Source: Chloroflexota bacterium (GTDB lineage Bacteria > Chloroflexota > UBA6077 > CF-72). From it: 13,345 nt of DNA. Of the stretch, positions 1 through 5,418 are shown piece by piece. The notes below the pieces were generated by a model. The model was not told the origin of the DNA. It did no database searches and saw only the letters and a program-made list of their open reading frames with translations. Position 1 is the stretch's first letter; every line of letters begins with the position of its first letter. Made by a program: the position numbers and the translations under genes. The DNA is taken from NCBI GenBank assembly GCA_019247135.1, contig JAFAPL010000054.1, positions 1 through 13,345 on the forward strand, in the 5' to 3' direction.

Positions 1-233
1 CTCTTCCACGCTGGGGCGGCCACCTCCGGGCCGCGCACACACAGGCGGTGAACGTTCGCGGTGTCCAGCCCTGAGAGCTCATCGTCGCTGTCGGCGTTCG
101 TCAGCAGGAGCAACTGCTGGTCGGGCGCGATCTGGCTCAACTGCTGGATGAGGGTCGTCGCGACAGGTCCCGCGCCTCCGTTTTGACCGCCTGGCGCGAG
201 CGGAGTCATGTCGACGGCAATGCGTCTGCTCAG
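1..233 (-). CDS. Glycosyltransferase family 4-like protein, N-terminal part (3' end outside window)
   Basis: The visible 77 codons read SRRIAVDMTPLAPGGQNGG and then a helix (ATTLIQQLSQIAP), an acidic turn and a second strand (QQLLLLTNAD). This is the first beta-alpha-beta unit of a GT-B Rossmann fold. The opening 'RIAVDMTPLxPGGxNGG' is typical of GT4 enzymes that use nucleotide sugars in the cytoplasm to build glycans; the glycine-rich turn contacts the acceptor or donor in this family. The start is uncertain. I chose CTG at 233-231 because family members begin two to four residues before the I-V-D strand and because a TACTAT box lies seven bases upstream, which would give a leaderless start. 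The first ATG (209-207) would delete the first beta strand and is unlikely. The gene diverges from the GT-C-like gene starting at 260, with only 26 bp between them. The catalytic C-terminal half lies outside the window, so sugar specificity cannot be judged. Confidence 0.72.
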   Translation of the reverse strand, partial: MSRRIAVDMTPLAPGGQNGGAGPVATTLIQQLSQIAPDQQLLLLTNADSDDELSGLDTANVHRLCVRGPEVAAPAWK

Positions 234-239
234 AGTGCC

Positions 240-246
240 TATAGTA
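240..246. promoter_or_regulatory. Shared symmetric -10 box of a divergent promoter
   Basis: The plus strand reads TATAGTA and the minus strand reads TACTATA, so one 7 bp site offers a TANNNT hexamer in each direction. On the minus strand TACTAT (246-241) is followed after seven bases by the CTG start at 233. On the plus strand TATAGT (240-245, five of six matches to TATAAT) lies 14 bases before GTG at 260, predicting a leader of about eight bases. No convincing -35 hexamer is seen for either direction. The site is flanked by GCC (237-239) and GGC (248-250), which extends its dyad symmetry. The promoter role is inferred from position and symmetry only. Confidence 0.5.
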
Positions 247-259
247 TGGCCGAGCGCTT

Positions 260-1726
260 GTGAACTTTGGACCGCCTGTTGTCGTGCTCGTCGGGGCGGC
301 CATGCTGGCCATCATGGTCTTCCGCCTCGGCCCCGGCCCGGGCGGCCGCAAGCCCGTCGCACTGGTCGCCGCGGTCGCGCTCGGTGCACGCGTCCTGACG
401 GTCATTGTCGTCTATCTGATCGCCATCCGCACGCACGGCGAGGGCACCTGGCTCAACGACGAGGCGAGCTACTTTCTGTCAACCGAAGCGCTGATGCCCA
501 ACCCGTTCCAGCGCGCGTTGCCCAGCGGATTGGACCACCTGAACGGCAATGCCTACCTGGGCGTCACGACGACGCTGTCGAAGCTGGCGGGTTCGGTCGA
601 TTCGACCGTATTGCGCATGGCCAACGCGGTCCAGGGCGCGGTCGTGGCGGTCCTCGTCATGCTCATCGCGCGCCGAATTTTCGGCGCACGGGCAGGCCTG
701 GTTGCTGGGCTGATCGCGGCGCTTTGGCCGAACCTGATGCTCTGGTCGGCGACCATGCTGCGTGACACGCTCGGCTCAGTCGCAGTGGTCGTCACCTGGT
801 GGACGCTCACGCGCTCACGCACCCTGTTTTCAGCGCGCACGCTTTCGGTGGTCGCGCTGGCGCTGCTGTTGACCTTGAATCTGCGGGCGTATCTCGCGGG
901 GACGATCCTGTGCGGCGTGATCGCGTGGGCGGCATTTCCACACTTGCGGCGCATCAACGTGCGGCACGCCGCCTTCGCCGCGGGCGCACTCGCGTGCATC
1001 GCGCTGGTGGTCGGTGTCACTCAGGCGCGGCAGATCGATTTTCTCGCGCACGAGCTGCTGTACCGCCAGACCACGACCCGTATGGAACTCCTGGGCAAGC
1101 TCTACACCGGGATCCCCGTGCGAGATCGGTCGGCGGAGTTCAAACCAGGTACCGCGGTGGCTACGGTCGACTCAGGCTCGGGCTGGCTGCACCCCGGCCT
1201 GGTGCGAGAGCCCGCACCGGACGGCCAGTTGATCGTGGACTTCACGGATGGCAGCACGCGCGAGGTGCCGCCCGACCAGCTCCAGGTGCTGCAGAGCACG
1301 CGAATTCCGCCACTGCAGTTGTTCCAATGGATCACACCGAACCTGTTCAGCTTCGTCACTGGCATCGACCCGATCGACGCGACGCCCAACGTCTGGGTAC
1401 CCGCGTCGCTGTTGTTCGACCTGCTGCTGGTCGTCGCACTGGTGGGCGTATGGCGCTGCAAGCCGCCGCTGCGTGAACTGATGTACCCCGCGTGCGTAGT
1501 CGGGGGGACTCTGATCGTGCTGCTCGGTGTGCCCGGTGCGCCCGGCAACGACGATCGCCATCGGTCGACTCAGGCCGCGCCGCTACTGATCGTGTTCGCG
1601 GCCGGGCTGCTGTCGTCCGAGCCACGACGCGCGCTCACGTGGTCGCGACCAGCGGTGAGCGGCGCGATCAGCAGACCCGCGAGCGCCGCGGCGCCGGCCA
1701 TTTCGCGCAGCCTGAACGACAGCTGA
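260..1726 (+). CDS. Polytopic GT-C/GT39-like membrane protein with extracytoplasmic insert
   Basis: A 488-residue integral membrane protein, probably a polyprenyl-phosphate-sugar-dependent glycosyltransferase or a related glycan-assembly protein. Hydrophobic helices are visible at about residues 5-22, 31-55, 122-140, 144-162, 170-184, 196-216, 216-230, 237-255, 380-399, 409-424 and 438-452. An acidic pair D67-E68 follows the second helix, the place where GT-C enzymes carry their catalytic Asp/Glu. Residues 283-347 form a hydrophilic, probably beta-rich insert (VDFTDGSTREVPPDQLQVL) in the large loop. Near the C-terminus is an N429-x-x-R432-H433-R434 motif before the last helix. The gene at 6648 has the same layout and motifs and is a distant paralogue. 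The start is GTG at 260, near-leaderless behind TATAGT. The last 52 codons overlap the convergent gene at 1570-1953; the tail after residue 455 is basic and low in complexity. The fold class is fairly sure; the enzyme activity is inferred. Confidence 0.75.
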   Translation: MNFGPPVVVLVGAAMLAIMVFRLGPGPGGRKPVALVAAVALGARVLTVIVVYLIAIRTHGEGTWLNDEASYFLSTEALMPNPFQRALPSGLDHLNGNAYLGVTTTLSKLAGSVDSTVLRMANAVQGAVVAVLVMLIARRIFGARAGLVAGLIAALWPNLMLWSATMLRDTLGSVAVVVTWWTLTRSRTLFSARTLSVVALALLLTLNLRAYLAGTILCGVIAWAAFPHLRRINVRHAAFAAGALACIALVVGVTQARQIDFLAHELLYRQTTTRMELLGKLYTGIPVRDRSAEFKPGTAVATVDSGSGWLHPGLVREPAPDGQLIVDFTDGSTREVPPDQLQVLQSTRIPPLQLFQWITPNLFSFVTGIDPIDATPNVWVPASLLFDLLLVVALVGVWRCKPPLRELMYPACVVGGTLIVLLGVPGAPGNDDRHRSTQAAPLLIVFAAGLLSSEPRRALTWSRPAVSGAISRPASAAAPAISRSLNDS

Positions 1727-1953
1727 TCAAAGTAGTCAGCGCGCCGATGGCGACCGTCCTTGTCGCCAGTGTCCAGATCTGACATGAGGACCGACGAAAG
1801 CCACATACCCACGGGTGTGCGATCCCTGCCGTGGATGTAGCCGAACTCCAGCCGTACGTCGTCGGCGGCCCAGTTCAACACGATACTGACGCCTTGCACG
1901 ATCACGATCGCCGCCACGAACAGGACAAGGACGATCGTGCCGACACGCTGCAC
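1570..1953 (-). CDS. Small two-helix membrane protein of unknown function
   Basis: 127 residues. Helix 1 (about residues 5-27, VGTIVLVLFVAAIVIVQGV) leads into a roughly 55-residue soluble segment with the stretch FGYIHGRDRTPVGMW and many charged residues, DTGDKDGRHRRADYF. Helix 2 (about 85-101, MAGAAALAGLLIAPLTA) is followed by a hydrophilic tail. I do not recognise the family. The alternation of clean helices and a composed soluble domain argues that this strand is translated. The start is GTG at 1953-1951; in-frame ATT (1977) and CTG (1998) are alternatives. TACGCT lies seven bases before this GTG, suggesting a leaderless message. The gene diverges from the lipoprotein at 2002 and converges on the GT-C-like gene, overlapping it by 157 bp. 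The tail after residue 102 is written opposite that gene's last helix and may not be constrained. A role in glycan export or anchoring is only a guess from context. Confidence 0.6.
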   Translation of the reverse strand: MQRVGTIVLVLFVAAIVIVQGVSIVLNWAADDVRLEFGYIHGRDRTPVGMWLSSVLMSDLDTGDKDGRHRRADYFDQLSFRLREMAGAAALAGLLIAPLTAGRDHVSARRGSDDSSPAANTISSGAA

Positions 1954-1960
1954 AGCCCGA

Positions 1961-1966
1961 AGCGTA
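1961..1966 (-). promoter_or_regulatory. Putative -10 box for the small membrane protein gene
   Basis: TACGCT on the minus strand keeps the three most conserved -10 positions (TA...T). Exactly seven bases separate it from the GTG at 1953, the spacing expected if transcription starts at the first base of the start codon. No -35 element is evident. The start codon was chosen partly on protein grounds and partly on this box, so the two lines of evidence are not fully independent. Confidence 0.3.
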
Positions 1967-1988
1967 GCAGCGGCAATGCTCGTCGGCG

Positions 1989-1994
1989 CACAAT
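1989..1994 (+). promoter_or_regulatory. Weak putative -10 box for the lipoprotein gene
   Basis: CACAAT has the A at position 2 and the final AAT of the -10 consensus but lacks the initial T. It sits seven bases before GTG at 2002, the same geometry as the other leaderless starts in the window. It is the weakest of the set and could be chance. Confidence 0.22.
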
Positions 1995-2001
1995 CCAGCG
2001 C

Positions 2002-2571
2002 GTGCGGCGTCGAGAACTCCTGCTGAGCCTGGCTGCACTGGTCGGCGCGGCATGCGTCAAGCCGCCCGAGCGTCCGGCCGAAGCACCGCAAGCGAGTCTG
2101 CCGCCCGACTTCGATAGCTGGCAGCGCGAGGCGCACGCCATCCTGTCCGACGCGCTGGACACATTGCGCACCTTCGACATCTTTCTTGCGTACCGAGCTA
2201 CCTCGCCCGGCTCGAACTCGCGGATGCCGAACGATCTGGACTGGGATCCGCCCACCAGCGCCGCGTGGAACGAGGCGACGCATGTCAGCCAGGGCCTGTC
2301 GGGTCGCGCCGCCCAGCTGTTTCAAGCAGTCAGTACGGCACGCATCGACGCGAGCCTGTGGCGGGAGCAACGCCAGGCCGCCGAGAACGTTCACACTCTC
2401 CTCGACCTGGGCGCGGCACTCGCGACGTTTCGGGGCAGAGTCGACGCGCTCACGCCTGGCGACGCGAGCAGCGCGACCGGCCTGTTGGACCAGGTCTGGA
2501 CGCGTTGGACGGACGCCGCAGGAGCCTGGGGCGTCAGCCGCTCTGAAGCGATCGGCTGTGGGACTCTTTAG
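2002..2571 (+). CDS. Putative secreted lipoprotein, Tat-like signal, unknown function
   Basis: 189 residues starting at GTG. The N-terminus VRRRELLLSLAALVGAAC has three arginines, a short leucine/alanine core and a cysteine at 18, which looks like a lipoprotein signal. The R-R-E-L-L pattern resembles a twin-arginine motif (RRxFLK), so Tat export is possible. The lipobox VGAAC is poor, because the -3 position is glycine instead of the usual leucine; cleavage by signal peptidase II is therefore uncertain. A proline-rich linker (21-35) leads to a largely helical domain: SWQREAHAILSDALDTLRTF, a middle region with WDPPTSAAW, then two long helices (about 93-112 and 118-148) and a final one (156-175). 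I do not recognise the family; the helical shape suggests a periplasmic or surface scaffold. The frame stays open upstream to 1831, but that part is unlike a protein. The last 12 codons overlap the convergent amidotransferase gene by 38 bp. Confidence 0.62.
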   Translation: MRRRELLLSLAALVGAACVKPPERPAEAPQASLPPDFDSWQREAHAILSDALDTLRTFDIFLAYRATSPGSNSRMPNDLDWDPPTSAAWNEATHVSQGLSGRAAQLFQAVSTARIDASLWREQRQAAENVHTLLDLGAALATFRGRVDALTPGDASSATGLLDQVWTRWTDAAGAWGVSRSEAIGCGTL

Positions 2572-4462
2572 ACACGAGAACGGGCGCGTCGATGAAGGTT
2601 CGGAACCACAGCTCCAGCATCAGCAACGCCCAGACGTGCGGTGTGCGGTCCGCGCGACGGCTCACGTGCTCGTCGACGAGCGCACGCACACCGTCCGGCC
2701 GAAAGTAGCCGCGCGAGAGCGCCCGATCGGAGAGCACCGTGTCGTCGAGCAGCGGTCTGAGCTGGCCGTGCAGCCAGTCGCCTACGGGCACGCCGAACCC
2801 CATCTTCGGGCGCGTGAGGATGGCGGGCGGCAGTCGGTCGTGCATCAGTCGACGCAACAGCCACTTCGAGGTGCGGCCGCGCAGCTTGTAGCTCGACGGG
2901 AGCGACGCGCAGAACTCGACGAGTCGATGGTCGAGAAGTGGCGAGCGCGCCTCGAGCGAATTCGCCATGCTGGCGATGTCGATCTTCGTCAGGCAGTCCT
3001 GCGGCAGGTAGAGCAACGTGTCAGCCCGCTGCACGGCATCCACCGGATCCAGCCGCGGCTCAGGCGCAAGCGCCTGTCTGAGCCAATCGCCAGCATCGTG
3101 GTCGCCGAGCATCTCGACATACTCGGGCGTGTACAGCGCTGCTTTCTGGGCCGGTGTATAGGCGCCAACCCAGTGCAGGTACCGCGCAAGCACGGGCAGA
3201 TGGGCCGCCGCGAGAAACCGCTTGGCGCGCCTGAGGAAAGCGCGACGCTGGCGCGGCTCGGGCAGCAGCGGAATCAACGGCCGAATCAGCCCGTGCCGCA
3301 CGAACCGCGGGACCGTGTCGTAGCGGGCAGCGATGCGCGCTGCCCAGTGGCGTTCGTACCCGGCGAGCAGCTCGTCCCCACCATCTCCGTTGAGCGCGAC
3401 GGTCACGTGCTTTTGCGTCAGCTGCGACACGTAATAGCTGGGTACCGCTGACGAGTCGGCATACGGCTCGCCGTAGTGTTCGACGAGCGTCGGCAGCACT
3501 TCCAGCGCGCGCGGCTCGACCACCAGCTCATGATGCTCGGTACCGAATCGCTCGGCGACCTGGCGCGCATAGGCAAGCTCGTCAAAATCTCGTTCGCCGA
3601 AGCCGATCGAAAACGTCTTTACTGGGCCGGCGCTCAGCTCGGCCATCTCGGCGACGACGGAGCTGGAGTCCATACCACCGCTGAGGAACGCGCCGAGCGG
3701 TACGTCGGCAATGAGTCGGCGCCGCACCGAGTCACGGAACAGCGACCCGAACTGCTCGAGCGCTTCGTCCTCGGACAGATTCACCTTCTCGCCGAAGCGG
3801 ACCTGCCAGTACGGCTCAACTGTTACGCGACCGTGCTGCCACACGAGGCGGTGGGCGGGCGGGAGTTTCTTCACGTCGCGGTACGCGGTGGTCGGCGCGG
3901 GCACGTACAGGTACGTCAGATAGTCGTCAATGGCTCGCGGGTCGACCTCACGCGGTACGTCCGGATGCTGCAACAGCGCGTTCAGCTCGGACGCGAAGGC
4001 GATGCCGCCAGTGTGGTTGACGTAGTAGGCGAGCGGCTTCTTGCCAAGGCGATCTCGGGCCAGCAGTAGCAGCTGCTTGCGGCTGTCCCACAGGGCCAGC
4101 GCGAACATGCCCCACAGGCGCTCTACGCACGCCGGGCCGAACTCCTCGTAGGCGTGGACGATCACCTCCGTGTCGGAGCGCGTCGAGAAACGGTGGCCGC
4201 GCGCCTCGAGCTCAGGTCGCAGCTCGAGGAAGTTGTAGATCTCGCCGTTGTAGACGACACAGACGCTGCCGTCCTCGTTGTAGATGGGCTGATCGCCACC
4301 CTCCACGTCGATGATGGCCAGGCGCCGCATCGCCAGGCCGATCCCATCGTCCCAGTGGCTGCCCTCGCCATCAGGACCACGATGCACAAGCGCGGCGTTC
4401 ATGCGCTGAAGATGCGCCCAATCGTAGGCCAGCGAGCCCGCGACTCCGCTGATGCCGCACAT
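2534..4462 (-). CDS. asnB: Asparagine synthase (glutamine-hydrolysing)-like amidotransferase
   Basis: 642 residues, the usual length for class-II AsnB enzymes. After removal of Met1, Cys2 (MCGISGVAG) is the glutaminase nucleophile. Other glutaminase residues are present: HRGPDG (27-32), YNGEIYN (71-77) and SDTEV (96-100). The synthetase half has the PP-loop SGGMDSSS (261-268), which binds ATP, and the second signature NGDGGDE (358-364). C-terminal motifs SLEARSPLLD (502-511) and KMGFGVP (553-559) are also intact. The enzyme releases ammonia from glutamine and uses ATP to amidate a carboxylate. In glycan loci such enzymes are often presumed to amidate a uronic acid or a carboxylated precursor rather than aspartate; that is inference here. 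The ATG at 4462-4460 overlaps the methyltransferase stop by one base (TGATG), with AGG five bases before the start, so the two are probably translationally coupled. The gene symbol denotes the family, not a proven asparagine synthetase. Confidence 0.93.
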   Translation of the reverse strand: MCGISGVAGSLAYDWAHLQRMNAALVHRGPDGEGSHWDDGIGLAMRRLAIIDVEGGDQPIYNEDGSVCVVYNGEIYNFLELRPELEARGHRFSTRSDTEVIVHAYEEFGPACVERLWGMFALALWDSRKQLLLLARDRLGKKPLAYYVNHTGGIAFASELNALLQHPDVPREVDPRAIDDYLTYLYVPAPTTAYRDVKKLPPAHRLVWQHGRVTVEPYWQVRFGEKVNLSEDEALEQFGSLFRDSVRRRLIADVPLGAFLSGGMDSSSVVAEMAELSAGPVKTFSIGFGERDFDELAYARQVAERFGTEHHELVVEPRALEVLPTLVEHYGEPYADSSAVPSYYVSQLTQKHVTVALNGDGGDELLAGYERHWAARIAARYDTVPRFVRHGLIRPLIPLLPEPRQRRAFLRRAKRFLAAAHLPVLARYLHWVGAYTPAQKAALYTPEYVEMLGDHDAGDWLRQALAPEPRLDPVDAVQRADTLLYLPQDCLTKIDIASMANSLEARSPLLDHRLVEFCASLPSSYKLRGRTSKWLLRRLMHDRLPPAILTRPKMGFGVPVGDWLHGQLRPLLDDTVLSDRALSRGYFRPDGVRALVDEHVSRRADRTPHVWALLMLELWFRTFIDAPVLVSKESHSRSLQSG

Positions 4463-5397
4463 CAGCGCCTGGTACCGATCTGTGAGATGCCTGGGGCCAG
4501 GACGGCTATATCCACGAAGCCATTCTCCTTGAACCAGCCATAGACCTCATAGTGCGTGTGCCACGACATGTACTTCGGCGAATACCAGTCGAACGTGTCG
4601 AGCACGCGCCAACGCCAGTCGCGTTCGAGGCTGATGAATGCAACGCTGCGCAGGAGCATGCCGAGGCCCGGCAGCGTCCACAGATAGTACAGAGGGACCG
4701 CCGCATAGCTCAGGAGGTGGAGCGTCGGCCGCGGGAGGCGCGTCGTGAATCGGCGCCAGAACCTTGTGCTCGCCACGTAGACCTTGTTGCCCGCGTCATA
4801 CACCGTGATGCTGAGCTGGCCGCCATGCTTGAGCAGACGCGGCAAGGCCGCGAATGCTCTGCGTGCGTCAGGCGTGTGATGCAGCACGCCCAGGCTGATG
4901 ACCAGGTCGAACGTCTCGTTCGCGAACGGCAGGGCGAAGATGTCAGCCTGCACGAGATGCACTCCAGGCAGATGGCCTACGTTGGCCTGAGCTGCGTCGA
5001 TGGCGTACGAAAAGTCGAATCCGACGTACTCACCGCCATAGCGTGTGACGATCTCGGCGAACCGCCCCGTGCCGCAGCCGGCGTCGAGCACGAGCTTGCC
5101 GCGAAGCTGCTCGAGCGGAAAGTTGAGGCTCGCCTGCAGGCGGTCGCGGGTGTCGGTGCGGCCGGTCCGGCTGTCCAGCTGCGTACGGCGGAAACGTTGC
5201 CACTCATACGAGAAGCTCTGCGTGTACGCGTCGCTGTGGACGAACCGCGGCACGCCGCGGACGATGGGAAAGGTGTGCTGCCGCTCGCTTCGCTCGCAGC
5301 GCAAGGTGCCGCTCTCGACCGTCGCCGCGTTGCTGTCGACCTCCAGTTGCGAACCGCATCTCGGGCAGCGCAGCCACTCGAGCAGAGCCGCTCGCAT
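4462..5397 (-). CDS. SAM-dependent class I methyltransferase with N-terminal Cys motif
   Basis: 311 residues. The N-terminus has CPRC (11-14) and one more cysteine (34) before FPIVRGVPRF, the layout of the short Trm112-like zinc domain found in front of many glycan or lipid methyltransferases. The fourth cysteine is replaced by serine (CERS, 34-37). Motif I is LDAGCGTG (104-111), the acidic end of strand 2 is D128 (VGFDFS), the strand 3 acidic residue is D152 (ADIFALPF), and SLGVLHHTPD (168-177) is a Methyltransf_11-type motif IV/post region. Residues about 226-252 are hydrophobic (LLSYAAVPLYYLWTLPGLG) and could bind the membrane face. The target is unknown; sugar, lipid carrier or quinone-like molecules are possible. 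ATG at 5397 is preceded after eight bases by TATTCT, giving a leaderless start. It is the first gene of a two-gene unit with the amidotransferase and diverges from the GT4 gene at 5419. Confidence 0.85.
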   Translation of the reverse strand: MRAALLEWLRCPRCGSQLEVDSNAATVESGTLRCERSERQHTFPIVRGVPRFVHSDAYTQSFSYEWQRFRRTQLDSRTGRTDTRDRLQASLNFPLEQLRGKLVLDAGCGTGRFAEIVTRYGGEYVGFDFSYAIDAAQANVGHLPGVHLVQADIFALPFANETFDLVISLGVLHHTPDARRAFAALPRLLKHGGQLSITVYDAGNKVYVASTRFWRRFTTRLPRPTLHLLSYAAVPLYYLWTLPGLGMLLRSVAFISLERDWRWRVLDTFDWYSPKYMSWHTHYEVYGWFKENGFVDIAVLAPGISQIGTRR

Positions 5398-5404
5398 CGC
5401 GCCG

Positions 5405-5411
5405 TAGAATA
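5405..5411. promoter_or_regulatory. Shared symmetric -10 box of a second divergent promoter
   Basis: The plus strand reads TAGAATA and the minus strand TATTCTA. TAGAAT (5405-5410, five of six consensus bases) lies eight bases before GTG at 5419. TATTCT on the minus strand (5411-5406) lies eight bases before ATG at 5397. The geometry matches the site at 240-246 exactly: the two hexamers share five bases and are offset by one. Both downstream genes would be leaderless. No -35 box is evident. With only 21 bp between the two starts, no other promoter position is available inside the gap. Confidence 0.6.
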
Positions 5412-5418
5412 CCGCGAC

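Noticed and set aside
183..188. TTGACC as a -35 element for the plus-strand gene at 260
   Set aside because: It is 51 bases from the TATAGT box, far from the 16-18 bases needed, and lies inside the opposite gene.
246..263. A five-codon reading frame (ATG GCC GAG CGC TTG TGA) overlapping the GTG start at 260 as GTGA, resembling a leader peptide
   Set aside because: Its ATG begins one base after the proposed -10 box, so a transcript from that promoter would not include it.
1727..1830. Possible terminator or intergenic spacer after the first GT-C gene
   Set aside because: The stretch is covered by the minus-strand small membrane protein, and no stem followed by a T-run is visible.
2186..3451. 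Plus-strand frame of about 420 codons opposite the amidotransferase
   Set aside because: The amidotransferase has complete catalytic motifs on the other strand; this frame shows only arginine-rich low-order sequence.
4552..5418. Long open frame upstream of the GT4 start on the plus strand
   Set aside because: The conceptual protein is rich in Arg, Ala, Glu and His with no fold-like pattern and lies opposite the well-supported methyltransferase; it is an open frame caused by high GC.
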